A stretch of DNA of 64,000 bases from Nocardia inohanensis NBRC 100128 (GTDB taxonomy: Bacteria > Actinomycetota > Actinomycetes > Mycobacteriales > Mycobacteriaceae), in contig NZ_BDBK01000021.1 in assembly GCF_001612945.1 (NCBI RefSeq), forward strand, positions 1 through 64,000, written 5' to 3'. The notes under the pieces were generated by a model. The model saw nothing but the letters and a program-made list of their open reading frames with translations. It did not search any database and was not told the DNA's origin. Positions 33,072 to 42,480 of this stretch are shown piece by piece (position 1 is the stretch's first letter; the number at the start of each line of letters is the position of its first letter). Made by a program: the position numbers and the translations under genes.

Positions 33072-34399
33072 CGGTACTCCCGTAGTCGAGGCCAGAGCCC
33101 GGCGGCGATGAGCACGGCCGCCGCCGTACTCAGCACCAGTGCGCCGGGCGCGAGCAGGTCCAGCGCCCGCGCCGCCCGGGAGGTGTTGGAGCGCAGCATG
33201 TTCCGGGTATCGGCGATGCCGTCGCCGAGCGCCCGGTCCAGCGCGTCCACCTGCGCGGTGGCCTCGTTCGCCCCGGGCCCGGTGGCCACCGCCCCGGCCC
33301 CGATGAAATCGCCCTTGGACAGCGCGTCGTTCATCCGCTGATGCGCCCCCTTCCACCGCTCCAGGGCGGCGGACGCGGTGCTCACATCGGCGGAACCCGG
33401 TGCGCCGGAAGGATAGTCGGCCAGGATGCCGCGCAGTTTCGCGACGGCCGCGTCGAAGGTGTTGTCGTAGCCCGCGCTGGTATCGCGCCGCACCAGCTTC
33501 AGGGTCTCCGCGGTGCGCGCCTGCTGCGCCAGGATCCGGCTCTCGGTGAGGCTGGCCGCGGGCACGCTGCCGTCATCGCGCGAATCGGTGGTGGCGACCG
33601 CCGAGATGACGCCCGCGATCACCGTCCAGGCCAGCAGCGCCACCATCGTCGTAGTGGCCAGCAGCAGCCCGAGATTCAGCACCCGATGCCACCGCCGGAA
33701 CAGGAACCATTGCGCCGCCACCAGCGCGGCCACCGCGACCAGCGGCAGCACGATGGCGGGCCAGGGCGGTCGCACATGATTGCGCTGCGTCCCCGCGATG
33801 GCGCTCTCGCGATGCTTCTGCAATTCCTGCGCCATCGGCAGCAGGGTGGCCTGCATGAGGTTGGACGCCTCGCTCAGATAGGCCGCGCCCACCGGTTGTC
33901 CGCCGCGATTGTTGGCCCGCGCCGTCTCGATGATCCCGGTGTACACAGGCAATCCCGTGGCTATCCCACTGCGCAGGTGCGAATCGGTGTCCTGGTCGCT
34001 GCGATTGGACTGCGTCACCAGCTCGGCCCCCGCCTCGCCGACCGCCTGGTTGTACCGGTCCCGCACCGGCTTGGGCTCCAGCCCGCCGGAGATGAAGGCG
34101 GTGCCCGCCGAGGCATCGGCCACCGAGAGCGAGGTGTAGAGCCGCTGCGCCGAATAGGCATCCGGTTCGGCCTGATCCAGCAGCACGTCCAGGGCGTGTT
34201 GCCGGCTGGTGACCGCGGTCCCGGTGACCACGCCCGCGGTCAGGCACAGACCGAGCAGCACCAGCCCGACCGCGATCAATTTGGCCGGCGAGGAGTGCGC
34301 GAAGGCCCGCATTTCGGTGGTCGCGAGCCGTTGGCGCACGGCCGCCGCGGCGGCACGGGGCGACAGCTCGTCGAGCCGCAACTGCTCCGTGCGAGCCAT
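33068..34399 (-). CDS. glnX: Membrane signal-transfer protein of the PknG pathway
   Basis: A 443-residue membrane protein, counterpart of Rv0412c. Four membrane helices are visible: LIAVGLVLLGLCLTAGVVTG near residue 45, WPAIVLPLVAVAALVAAQWF and LGLLLATTTMVALLAWTVIAG in the middle, and a C-terminal APGALVLSTAAAVLIAAGLW. They flank two helical extracytoplasmic domains of the four-helix sensor type. It is thought to couple GlnH outside to PknG inside. The ATG at 34399 has GGAGGTGA upstream; a GTG six bp earlier is the alternative. Confidence 0.9.
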   Translation of the reverse strand: MARTEQLRLDELSPRAAAAAVRQRLATTEMRAFAHSSPAKLIAVGLVLLGLCLTAGVVTGTAVTSRQHALDVLLDQAEPDAYSAQRLYTSLSVADASAGTAFISGGLEPKPVRDRYNQAVGEAGAELVTQSNRSDQDTDSHLRSGIATGLPVYTGIIETARANNRGGQPVGAAYLSEASNLMQATLLPMAQELQKHRESAIAGTQRNHVRPPWPAIVLPLVAVAALVAAQWFLFRRWHRVLNLGLLLATTTMVALLAWTVIAGVISAVATTDSRDDGSVPAASLTESRILAQQARTAETLKLVRRDTSAGYDNTFDAAVAKLRGILADYPSGAPGSADVSTASAALERWKGAHQRMNDALSKGDFIGAGAVATGPGANEATAQVDALDRALGDGIADTRNMLRSNTSRAARALDLLAPGALVLSTAAAVLIAAGLWPRLREYR

Positions 34400-34532
34400 G
34401 CTCACCTCCCACTGACCGAAACCGAACGATCGACTTGCTTATCCCGGATGAGCTTATTGTGGACGTACCGGTGCCGTGACGCGGGAACACGATGCGTTGC
34501 GCTGCGTCCCGGTTCGAAGGATGGAGACAGGC

Positions 34533-35207
34533 ATGCGTGGTGACGGTGACGGCTGGTCCGAAAGCCCCGATGGCACGCGCCAATGGGGTCGTTTCGGGGC
34601 TGCCGGGCTGTTGCTGCGAGCTCCGCTGGCGGGCGGGGGATCGGCCGTGCTGTTGCAGCATCGGGCGGCGTGGAGCCATCAGGGCGGCACCTGGGCGCTG
34701 CCCGGCGGGGCGCGCGACAGCCACGAGACCACCGTGCACGCCGCCGTCCGCGAGGCCGAGGAGGAGGCGGGCATCGCCGCCGGCGCGATCCGGGTGCGCG
34801 GCACCCGGGTGACGGCGACCGCGCCGAGCGGCTGGACCTATACGACCGTCATCGCCGACGCGACCGAGCAGCTGGCCACCGAGGGCAATATCGAGAGCCA
34901 AGCGCTGGCCTGGGTGCCCGAATCCGAGGTCGACGCCCGTCCGCTGCATCCCGGTTTCGCCGCCGCCTGGCCCGCCCTGCGCGCCACCCCCACCTTGATC
35001 GACCTCATCGATCTGGCCGAAGCGGACACGGTGGCGGCGGCGTTGCCGCGCACGGTCGACCTGGCCCACCACGGCTTCCTCTGGTTGCAGACGCACGGCC
35101 TGGGCAATGGCCGCCGAGTCCGCATCGGCACGGGCGAAACGATCTCCGACACCGCCGATTTGACCGGAAATGTGTTGTTCCTCACCCTGGCCCAGGTGTT
35201 GTCTTGA
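34533..35207 (+). CDS. mutT3: NUDIX hydrolase, MutT3-like
   Basis: A 224-residue protein, positional counterpart of Rv0413. The Nudix box is intact (GGARDSHETTVHAAVREAEE followed by EAGI), so it should hydrolyse a nucleoside diphosphate linkage with Mg2+. MutT3 proteins have been linked to cleaning 8-oxo-dGTP or dITP. A C-terminal extension (TGETISDTADLTGNVLFLTL) goes beyond the core fold. The ATG at 34533 has GGAGACAG before it; ATG 34521 is the alternative. It is divergent from glnX and only 3 bp before the molybdopterin oxidoreductase start. Confidence 0.9.
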   Translation: MRGDGDGWSESPDGTRQWGRFGAAGLLLRAPLAGGGSAVLLQHRAAWSHQGGTWALPGGARDSHETTVHAAVREAEEEAGIAAGAIRVRGTRVTATAPSGWTYTTVIADATEQLATEGNIESQALAWVPESEVDARPLHPGFAAAWPALRATPTLIDLIDLAEADTVAAALPRTVDLAHHGFLWLQTHGLGNGRRVRIGTGETISDTADLTGNVLFLTLAQVLS

Positions 35208-35210
35208 GGC

Positions 35211-37397
35211 GTGAGCCCACGTGAGATTCCCACGTACTGCCGGATCTGCGAACCGCTCTGCGGCCTGATCGCCACCGTCGAGGACGGCAGGCTGCTTCAG
35301 CTGCGCGCCGACAAGGAGCATCCGCTATCGCGCGGCAATGCCTGCCCGAAGGGGATCGCGTTCACCGCCGTCCAGAACGATCCGGATCGCGTGCTGCATC
35401 CGCTGCGCCGCACCGCCGACGGCTTCGAACAGGTCTCCTGGGACGAGGCGCTCGACGATATCGGCGCGCGCCTGCGCGGCATCATCGGCGAACACGGACG
35501 GCGAAGCCTCGGTTGGTATTTCGGCAACCCGTCCTCGTTCTCCTATTCACACACCCTGTGGATAGTCGGCTTCCAGCTGGGAGCCGGACTGCGGCACATC
35601 TATTCGGCGGGCTCGCAGGACATCAACAACCGCTTCGTGGCCAGTCACCTGCTCTACGGCTCCCTGACCTCGGTGCCCGTACCCGACCTGGACCGCACCG
35701 ACTTCCTGCTCGTGCTCGGCGCGAATCCCGTTGTCTCGCACGGCAGTGCGATGAGCGTGCCGCGCATCCGCGAGAAGCTCACCGCCATCACCAAACGCGG
35801 CGGCCGCGTCGTCGTGGTCGATCCGCGCCGCACCGAAACCGCCCGCCTCTTCGAGCATGTCGGCATCCGTCCCGACGGTGATGCCTGGCTGCTGGCCTCG
35901 CTGCTCCAGGTCATCTTCGCCGAAGGTCTGGAGGATGCCCAGGCACTGCGCCGCCAAGCGGCCGGCGTCCGCGAACTCCGCACTGCCGTAAGCCGATTCA
36001 CCCCCGAACTGACCGCCGAGATCACCGGTCTGGAACCGGAGCGCGTCCGCGCCCTCGCCCGCGATCTGGCCCGCGCCGATGCCGCCGCCGTCTACGGCCG
36101 CACCGGCACCTGCCTGGGCCGCCACGCCACCCTGGTCGCCTTCCTGATCGACGCCCTGGCCGTGGTGACCGGCAATCTGGACGCCCCCGGCGGTCTGGTC
36201 TTCGGCAAGGAACTGGTCGCGGTCTCCGAACTCAATGCCCGCCTGGGTCTCATCGGCTACGGCAAGAACCGTTCCCGCATAGGCGATTTCCCCGACGTCC
36301 TCGGCACCTTCCCGGCCGCCGTCATGGCCAAGGAGATAACCACCCCCGGCGACGGCCGGCTCCGCGCCCTCTTCACCTCCGCGGGCAACCCGGTCTCCTC
36401 GGTCCCCAACGGCCGCGAACTCGCCGCCGCCCTGAAACAGCTGGACCTGTTCGTCTCCATAGACCTCTACGTCAACGACACCAACCGCACCGCCGATTAC
36501 ATCCTCCCCGCCACCACCTGGCTGGAGCGCGACGACATTCCACTGCCCTTCGCCGCCCTGGCTCCGACCCCGTACACCCAATACACCGAACGTGTCCTGG
36601 AACCCGCCGGCGAAGCCCGCGAGGAATGGCAGATCATCGACGCCATCGCCACCCGAATCGGTGTGCAGCCCTTCGCCGCCGGCCCCGCCCGCCCGCTCGG
36701 CCGCCTCGTCAGCGCCCTGCGCCGCAGTATCCCCGGTGGCTCCGCCGCCCGACCCACCCCGAAGCTGCTGCTGGATCTGGCCCTGCGCACCGGCCCCTAC
36801 GGCGACCGCTTCGGCCTGCGCCGCGGCGGGCTCTCCTTGGCCGAACTCCGCCGCCACCCCCACGGCCTCATCCTGTCCGACTCCATCCCCACCGGTGTCC
36901 TCCGAAAAGTGGTGCAGCACAAGGATCGCCGAGTGCGACTGGCTCCACCCGAAATCATCGCCGAACTGACCACCCTCACGACTTCCCCGCCGGATCCCTC
37001 CTACCCGCTCCGGGTAATCGGCATGCGAGAACTCAAATCCCACAACTCCTGGATGCACAACGCCGAACCCCTGATGCGCGGCCCCCGCCGCCAATCAGCC
37101 CGCATCCACCCCAAAGACGCGGCCGCCGCGGGCATTCCCGACGGCACCCCCTGCCGCATCACCTCCCCGCACGGCTCCATCACCCTGCCCGCGCTCTGCA
37201 CCGAGGACATGACCCCCGGCACCATCGCCGTCCCCCACGGCTGGGGCCACAACGGCGGCTGGCAACTGGCGAACGCGGCGGGCGGCGCCAACGTGAACGA
37301 CCTGACCTCGACCAACCTCGAAGACATAGAACGCCTCGCGGGCATGTCCAACCTCAACGGCGTCCCGGTCCGAATCGAGCCGGCCGGTATCGACTGA
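35211..37397 (+). CDS. Molybdopterin-dependent oxidoreductase with N-terminal 4Fe-4S site
   Basis: A 728-residue protein of the formate dehydrogenase/nitrate reductase superfamily. Cys10, Cys13, Cys17 and Cys45 give the Cx2Cx3Cx27C cluster motif. The middle binds the bis-MGD cofactor (LLVLGANPVVSH, VVVDPRRTETA, ADYILPATTWLERDD). The C-terminal MoCo-dinucleotide domain runs from about residue 605. The residue after the cluster region that usually carries Cys or Sec is not evident, and no small subunit or electron partner is adjacent. The GTG at 35211 is in a TTGAGGC-GTG context. It lies between mutT3 and thiE, where M. tuberculosis has nothing, so it looks inserted. Substrate unknown. Confidence 0.88.
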   Translation: MSPREIPTYCRICEPLCGLIATVEDGRLLQLRADKEHPLSRGNACPKGIAFTAVQNDPDRVLHPLRRTADGFEQVSWDEALDDIGARLRGIIGEHGRRSLGWYFGNPSSFSYSHTLWIVGFQLGAGLRHIYSAGSQDINNRFVASHLLYGSLTSVPVPDLDRTDFLLVLGANPVVSHGSAMSVPRIREKLTAITKRGGRVVVVDPRRTETARLFEHVGIRPDGDAWLLASLLQVIFAEGLEDAQALRRQAAGVRELRTAVSRFTPELTAEITGLEPERVRALARDLARADAAAVYGRTGTCLGRHATLVAFLIDALAVVTGNLDAPGGLVFGKELVAVSELNARLGLIGYGKNRSRIGDFPDVLGTFPAAVMAKEITTPGDGRLRALFTSAGNPVSSVPNGRELAAALKQLDLFVSIDLYVNDTNRTADYILPATTWLERDDIPLPFAALAPTPYTQYTERVLEPAGEAREEWQIIDAIATRIGVQPFAAGPARPLGRLVSALRRSIPGGSAARPTPKLLLDLALRTGPYGDRFGLRRGGLSLAELRRHPHGLILSDSIPTGVLRKVVQHKDRRVRLAPPEIIAELTTLTTSPPDPSYPLRVIGMRELKSHNSWMHNAEPLMRGPRRQSARIHPKDAAAAGIPDGTPCRITSPHGSITLPALCTEDMTPGTIAVPHGWGHNGGWQLANAAGGANVNDLTSTNLEDIERLAGMSNLNGVPVRIEPAGID

Positions 37398-37411
37398 CTC
37401 GGCGCACCGGC

Positions 37412-38116
37412 TCAGCCGGCGGTGTTGTCGAGAATGCGCTGCTTCAGTGCACGGGCCGCGGCCTCCGGGTCGCGGGCTTCGGTAATGGCCCGCACCACGA
37501 CGATTCGGGTCGCGCCCGCGCCGAGGACTTCCGGCAGCCGCTCGTCGTCGATGCCCCCGATGGCGAACCACGGCCGCCGGGTGTGGGAATCGGCGGTCGA
37601 GCGAACCAGCTCCAGTCCGGCGGGCGTGCGTCCGGGCTTGGTCGGAGTGGTCCAGACCGGCCCGGTGCAGAAGTAGTCGATGTGCTCGTCGATGGCGGCC
37701 AGTCCGGCCTGTGCGCGATTGTGGGTGGACCGGCCGATGACCACGTCCGGCCCGAGAATCCGGCGCGCGTACCAGGGCGGTAGGTCGCCCTGCCCGAGAT
37801 GCAGCACATCCACCCCGGCCGCCAGCCCGATGTCGGCGCGATCATTGCAGGCCACCAGGGCACCGTGCCGCCGCGCGGCCGCCTTCAACTCGGCCAGCAC
37901 CCCCAGTTCGGCCTTGGCTTCGAGCGCCCCGAACTGCTTCTCCCCGGCCGACCCCTTGTCCCGGAGCTGGATGATGTCCACGCCCCCGGCCAGCGCCGCG
38001 TCGGCGAATTCGGCCAGGTCCCCCTTCTCGCGCCGGGCGTCGGTGCACAGGTACAACCGTGCGTCGGCGAGGCGTTCACGCGGTGATACGGGCCGGTTCG
38101 GAAGGGAGGGCTGCAC
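37412..38116 (-). CDS. thiE: Thiamine-phosphate synthase
   Basis: A 234-residue TIM-barrel enzyme joining HMP pyrophosphate and the thiazole phosphate to give thiamine phosphate. Family motifs are VDIIQLRDKGS at the N-terminus, CNDRADIGLAAGVDVLHLGQGDLP, IGRSTHN and CTGPVWTTPTKPG. The GTG at 38116 is chosen because the 45 bp before it, from ATG 38161, use codons (AGG, ACT, CGT) unlike the rest of the gene and contain TAGGTT, which may be a -10 element. It is divergent from thiOSG, as in M. tuberculosis (Rv0414c), and convergent with the molybdopterin gene, with 14 bp between. Confidence 0.93.
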   Translation of the reverse strand: MQPSLPNRPVSPRERLADARLYLCTDARREKGDLAEFADAALAGGVDIIQLRDKGSAGEKQFGALEAKAELGVLAELKAAARRHGALVACNDRADIGLAAGVDVLHLGQGDLPPWYARRILGPDVVIGRSTHNRAQAGLAAIDEHIDYFCTGPVWTTPTKPGRTPAGLELVRSTADSHTRRPWFAIGGIDDERLPEVLGAGATRIVVVRAITEARDPEAAARALKQRILDNTAG

Positions 38117-38370
38117 GCCTTCGAACCTAGTCGCGCTACCGTTGGATGCGAAACGTGCCATGCCCCCCGGTGGCGGTCGACGATGCTGTCGCGAACCCTC
38201 GGATCCGGCGTTCGGCCGGAAACCCGGAGCGACGCCCGGCCGCGAGCCCCTGTCACCGGCCCGGTCCGGAACGCTGTTCGCGGCGGTGTGCGAGCGGGTC
38301 GCGAAGTAAGCCCGAGGCGGCGGGAGCGCCGCCGAACGGCGCGAGTTGATACAGCGTGAGGTGGATTCCT

Positions 38371-39579
38371 ATGCGGACCCTGGCCGTCGTCGGCGGCGGT
38401 GTGATCGGCCTGTCGGTGGCGTGGCGCGCCGCGCAATCGGGCTGGACCGTCACGCTGTTCGACCCGGCGGCCGGCTCCGGGGCGTCCTGGGTCGCGGGCG
38501 GCATGCTCGCCCCGCTCTCGGAAGGCTGGCCCGGCGAGGATGCCGCCCTCGCATTCGGTGCGGCCTCCCTCGCCCGCTGGCCCGCCTTCGCCGCCGCGCT
38601 CGAAGCGATCACCGGCACGCACCTGTTCACCGCCGGCCGCACCCTCACCGTCGCCCTCGACGCGGCCGACGCGGCCGACCTGCGCACCATCGCGGACTGG
38701 GTCAATTCCCGCGAATTGCCTTCGCTCACCGTGCCGCGATCCTCCGGCCCGGCCTCGGTCACCGGCGAATTCGCCATGCCGCAGGCCGATGCCGCTGCTG
38801 CGGACCGGCTTTCGGTGAGCTCGCCCCAGAACCTCGGTGCTCCGGGGCTGCGGCTGCTGGACCGTGCCGGCGTGCGGGCCGCGGAGCCGGGGCTGGGCCG
38901 CGGAATCCGGGCCGCGTTGTTGTCGGAGAGCGAGCCCGCGGTGGACAACCGGGCGCTGGTGACCGCATTGCGGGAAGCCTGCGCGGCGGTGCGCGTGGAG
39001 TTCCGCGCCGAACCGGTCACCGATCTCGCCGACCTGCCGCACGACCGGATCGTGCTCGCCGCCGGCGCCGCCTCCGCTCAATTGTGGCCCGGCCTGCCGG
39101 TGCGCCCGGTGAAGGGGGAGATCCTGCGGTTGCGGCGTCGGCCCGGTGCGCCTGCGGTCCCGGCGCACGTGATCCGGGCCCGCGTGCACGGCCGTCCTAT
39201 ATATCTTGTGCCGCGCGCCGACGGAATCGTGCTCGGGGCAACACAATACGAGGTGGGATTCGATACCGCCGTCACCGTCGCCGGCGTGCGTGACCTCGTC
39301 ACCGATGCCGAAACCGTCTTCCCCGGCCTGGGGGAGTACGAGTTCGCCGAGGCCATCGCCGGGTCCCGCCCGGGTTCCCCGGACAATCTCCCGCTCATCG
39401 GCTACCTCGACGACCGGGTGATCGCCGCGACCGGCCACGGCCGCAACGGCATCCTGGACACCCCGGTCACCGCCGACGCGGTCACCGCCCTGCTCGCGGA
39501 CACCGTGCTCCCGGCGGCCGAATCCGCCGCCCCCCAACGCTTCCGGACCGCCCCCGTCTCCTCAGGAGGAATTGAATGA
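38371..39579 (+). CDS. thiO: Glycine oxidase
   Basis: A 402-residue FAD enzyme oxidising glycine to the imine used for thiazole formation. GGGVIGLSVAWRAAQSGW is the dinucleotide motif. SWVAGGMLAPLSEGW is the ThiO/DAO signature, and ATGHGRNGILDTP near the end contacts FAD and substrate. The ATG at 38371 has GAGGTGG about 7 bp upstream; a GTG at 38356 is the in-frame alternative. The stop overlaps thiS by 4 bp. I could not find a TPP riboswitch core in the 254 bp between thiE and thiO. Confidence 0.93.
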   Translation: MRTLAVVGGGVIGLSVAWRAAQSGWTVTLFDPAAGSGASWVAGGMLAPLSEGWPGEDAALAFGAASLARWPAFAAALEAITGTHLFTAGRTLTVALDAADAADLRTIADWVNSRELPSLTVPRSSGPASVTGEFAMPQADAAAADRLSVSSPQNLGAPGLRLLDRAGVRAAEPGLGRGIRAALLSESEPAVDNRALVTALREACAAVRVEFRAEPVTDLADLPHDRIVLAAGAASAQLWPGLPVRPVKGEILRLRRRPGAPAVPAHVIRARVHGRPIYLVPRADGIVLGATQYEVGFDTAVTVAGVRDLVTDAETVFPGLGEYEFAEAIAGSRPGSPDNLPLIGYLDDRVIAATGHGRNGILDTPVTADAVTALLADTVLPAAESAAPQRFRTAPVSSGGIE

Positions 39580-39788
39580 CCGCGATCCCGGTCGGTATCA
39601 CCGTGAACGGTGTCGATCACGAGTTCGCCGAGCACACTTCGGTGCGCGAGGTGCTGGAGACCCTGAACCTCCCGTGCCAGGGCGTCGCGGTGGCCGTCGA
39701 CGGCGCCCTGTTCCCCAAGTCCCGCTGGGACGAGCCGGTCGGCCGGGGCTGGGAGCTCGAGGTGCTGACGGCGGTGCAGGGTGGCTAG
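39576..39788 (+). CDS. thiS: Sulfur carrier protein ThiS
   Basis: A 70-residue ubiquitin-like protein ending in Gly-Gly (TAVQGG), the site that is adenylated and thiocarboxylated for thiazole synthesis. ITVNGVDHEF at the start and SVREVLETL follow the family. It overlaps thiO by 4 bp and thiG by 8 bp, so thiOSG is one tightly coupled operon. Confidence 0.95.
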   Translation: MTAIPVGITVNGVDHEFAEHTSVREVLETLNLPCQGVAVAVDGALFPKSRWDEPVGRGWELEVLTAVQGG

Positions 39789-40536
39789 CCCGCTGGTCAT
39801 CGCGGGCCGCGAGTTCGGCTCCCGCCTGATCATGGGCACCGGCGGCGCGGAGAACCTGACGGTCCTGGAGGAGGCCCTGGTCGCCTCGAAGACCGAGCTG
39901 ACCACGGTCGCCATGCGCCGGGTGGACGCCGCTGGCGGCACGGGCGTGCTCGACCTGCTCAAACGCCTGGAGATCGCCCCGCTGCCGAACACCGCGGGCT
40001 GTCGCTCGGCCGCCGAAGCCGTGCTCACCGCCCAGTTGGGCCGCGAAGCCCTCGAAACCGATTGGGTGAAGCTGGAAGTCATCGCCGACGAGCGCACCCT
40101 GCTCCCGGACGCCATCGAATTGGTCAGCGCCGCCGAACAACTGGTGGACGCCGGTTTCACCGTCCTGCCCTACACCACCGACGACCCGGTGCTGGCCAAG
40201 CGCCTCGAGGACGCGGGCTGCGCCGCCGTCATGCCCCTGGGTTCCCCCATCGGCACCGGCCTGGGCATCTCCAATCCGCACAATATCGAGATGATCGTCG
40301 CCGCCGCGGGTGTCCCGGTGATCCTCGACGCGGGCATCGGCACCGCCAGCGACGCCGCCCTGGCCATGGAGCTCGGCTGCTCCGCCGTCCTGCTCGCCAC
40401 CGCCGTCACCCGCGCACGCCGCCCCGCCCTGATGGCGGCGGCCATGGCGCACGCGGTCGAAGCCGGTTGGCTGGCAAGGGAAGCGGGCCGTATCCCCAAG
40501 CGTTTCTGGGCGCAGGCGTCGTCTCCTTCGCTCTGA
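39781..40536 (+). CDS. thiG: Thiazole synthase
   Basis: A 251-residue TIM-barrel enzyme that builds the thiazole phosphate from deoxyxylulose phosphate, the ThiO imine and ThiS thiocarboxylate. The Schiff-base lysine is Lys97 in DWVKLEVI. GSPIGTGLGI and LDAGIGTASDA shape the phosphate site. The GTG start overlaps the end of thiS by 8 bp. The adenylating enzyme ThiF is not in this window. Confidence 0.96.
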   Translation: MASPLVIAGREFGSRLIMGTGGAENLTVLEEALVASKTELTTVAMRRVDAAGGTGVLDLLKRLEIAPLPNTAGCRSAAEAVLTAQLGREALETDWVKLEVIADERTLLPDAIELVSAAEQLVDAGFTVLPYTTDDPVLAKRLEDAGCAAVMPLGSPIGTGLGISNPHNIEMIVAAAGVPVILDAGIGTASDAALAMELGCSAVLLATAVTRARRPALMAAAMAHAVEAGWLAREAGRIPKRFWAQASSPSL

Positions 40537-40685
40537 ATCCCGCCGGCGGTGAACCCGTAGCCCCCGTGACTCGTATGTGAGGGTATGGCGGGAGTGGCTC
40601 GGGGGACAGGTCATCCTCGAGTAGGACGGAACGCGCGACCTCTGAGCTATGGTCCGGGACCGGTTCTCGAGGAAGACTGTTCCCC

Positions 40686-41621
40686 ATGATCGAACTGAGG
40701 GGCCTGACCAAACACTATGGCCAGACCGTCGCGGTGCAGGATCTGTCGTTCTCGGTCCGCCCGGGCCAGGTGACCGGTTTTCTGGGCCCGAACGGGGCCG
40801 GTAAATCGACCACCATGCGCATGATCCTGGGTCTGGACAAACCGACTTCGGGTACCGCGCTGATCGACGGCACATCGTACCGCGACCTGGCGAATCCGCT
40901 CACAAAGGTGGGTGCGCTGCTGGATGCCAAGTGGGTGCATCCGAATCGTTCGGCTCGTTCGCATCTGCGCTGGATGGCGGCTTCGAACGGTCTCCCGGTC
41001 TCCCGCGTCGACGAGGTGCTGCGCCTGGTCGGCCTGTCGGAGGTGGCCGGGAAGAAGGCGGGCGGCTTCTCGCTCGGCATGTCCCAGCGGCTCGGCCTGG
41101 CGGGCGCGCTGCTCGGCGATCCGCAGGTGCTGTTGTTCGACGAGCCGGTGAACGGCCTGGATCCCGAGGGCATTCTGTGGATCCGCCGTTTCATGCAGCG
41201 CCTCGCCTCCGAGGGTCGCACCGTGCTGGTCTCGAGCCACCTGCTCGCCGAGATGGCGCAGACCGCCGACCATCTCATCGTGATCGGCCAGGGCCGTCTC
41301 ATCGCCGACACCCCCACCAAGGATTTCATCGAGAAGTCGTCGGAAGCGTCTGTGCGCGTGCGCAGTCCGCAGCTGGATCAATTGCGCAGCCTGCTCACCT
41401 CCAACGGGATGACGGTGCGTGAGGACGGCGACGGCCCGGCCCTGATCGTGGTCGGCGTGACCAGCGACGCGGTCGGAAAACTGGCCGGCGCCAACGACAT
41501 CACGCTCTTCGAGCTGTCCCCGCAGCGGGCCTCGCTGGAGGAAGCGTTCATGAGCATGACGGGCGGTTCGGTCCAGTACCACGCCGCCGGTTTCGATCAG
41601 GTGATGGGAGGTGCGCTCTGA
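40686..41621 (+). CDS. ABC transporter ATP-binding protein
   Basis: A 311-residue ATPase of the bacitracin/NatA-type exporter group. Walker A is GPNGAGKST at about residues 37-45, the signature is FSLGMSQRLGLA, Walker B is VLLFDEP, and the switch His is in VSSHLL. The C-terminal extension of about 90 residues is typical of DrrA/NatA-like exporters. It overlaps the permease gene by 1 bp (TGATG). Substrate not evident; such pairs export lipids, peptides or antibiotics. Confidence 0.93.
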   Translation: MIELRGLTKHYGQTVAVQDLSFSVRPGQVTGFLGPNGAGKSTTMRMILGLDKPTSGTALIDGTSYRDLANPLTKVGALLDAKWVHPNRSARSHLRWMAASNGLPVSRVDEVLRLVGLSEVAGKKAGGFSLGMSQRLGLAGALLGDPQVLLFDEPVNGLDPEGILWIRRFMQRLASEGRTVLVSSHLLAEMAQTADHLIVIGQGRLIADTPTKDFIEKSSEASVRVRSPQLDQLRSLLTSNGMTVREDGDGPALIVVGVTSDAVGKLAGANDITLFELSPQRASLEEAFMSMTGGSVQYHAAGFDQVMGGAL

Positions 41622-42436
41622 TGGGAGTGCTTGCCGCGGAACGTATCAAGCTCACCTCTACCCGTTCGCCCTGGTGGTGTTCGGCCCTGATCGCCGTCTG
41701 GGCGCTGCTGCTGGCGGTGGGGTTCGCCTTCCTGCTCAACTTCGAGATGAGCGAGTACAACAAGCAGGTCGAGAGCGGTCACGTCACCATGGCCGAGCCC
41801 CCGAGCGCCGACAACGCGGTGGCCGGGCTGGGCTTCATCGGGGTGCCGCCGTTCATTCCGGGCTTCGGCTACATCCTGGTGATGATCGTGGCGGCGCTGG
41901 CGGTGACCAGCGAGTACCGTTTCGGCACCATCAAGGCCAGCTTCCTGGCGGTCCCGAATCGCGCGGCGGTGCTGGCGGCCAAGGCCGGTTTCATCGCGGT
42001 GGTGATGGCGGTCTTCTCGGGGCTGCTGACCTTCCTGAGCTTCTTCATCCTGAAGGCGCTGACCAAGTCCGATGTCGGCCACGACCTGAGCTTGAGCGGC
42101 GATCTGCGCGTCTTCTACGGCGTCCCGATCTTCATCGCGCTGGTGGTGTTCCTCTCGGTCGGCCTGGGCGCGCTGCTGCGCCAGTCGGCGGCGGCGCTGT
42201 CGCTGCTGATCGTGTGGCCGACCCTGATCGAGCCGATCGTCAGCGTTTTCGGCAAGGTGGGCAGCAATATCCGGGTGTTCCTGCCCTTCCAGAACGCGTC
42301 CCGTTTCCTCGGCCTCTCGGCCGACGACTCCGCACCGTGGCATTGGGGCCAGTGGGGTTCGCTGGTCTATTTCACAGCCTTCGTGGTGATCGTGTTCGCC
42401 GCCGCGCTCTATGTGACCAATGAGCGCGACGCCTAG
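41621..42436 (+). CDS. ABC-2 type transporter permease
   Basis: A 271-residue membrane protein with six hydrophobic segments, beginning ERIKLTSTRSPWW and then LIAVWALLLAVGFAFLL. The ALAVTSEYRFGTIKASFLAVPNR segment is the conserved cytoplasmic coupling region of ABC-2 permeases. It pairs with the overlapping ATPase to form an exporter. A perfect hairpin terminator follows 45 bp later. The loop after the first helix (VESGHVTMAEPPSAD) is probably outside. Confidence 0.9.
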   Translation: MGVLAAERIKLTSTRSPWWCSALIAVWALLLAVGFAFLLNFEMSEYNKQVESGHVTMAEPPSADNAVAGLGFIGVPPFIPGFGYILVMIVAALAVTSEYRFGTIKASFLAVPNRAAVLAAKAGFIAVVMAVFSGLLTFLSFFILKALTKSDVGHDLSLSGDLRVFYGVPIFIALVVFLSVGLGALLRQSAAALSLLIVWPTLIEPIVSVFGKVGSNIRVFLPFQNASRFLGLSADDSAPWHWGQWGSLVYFTAFVVIVFAAALYVTNERDA

Positions 42437-42480
42437 ACCCTGCCCGGGGAGCTGCCGGCCACTGCCCGGCCGGTAGCGCC

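Noticed and set aside
38162..38370. TPP riboswitch before thiO or thiE
   Set aside because: The conserved core elements could not be found on either strand.
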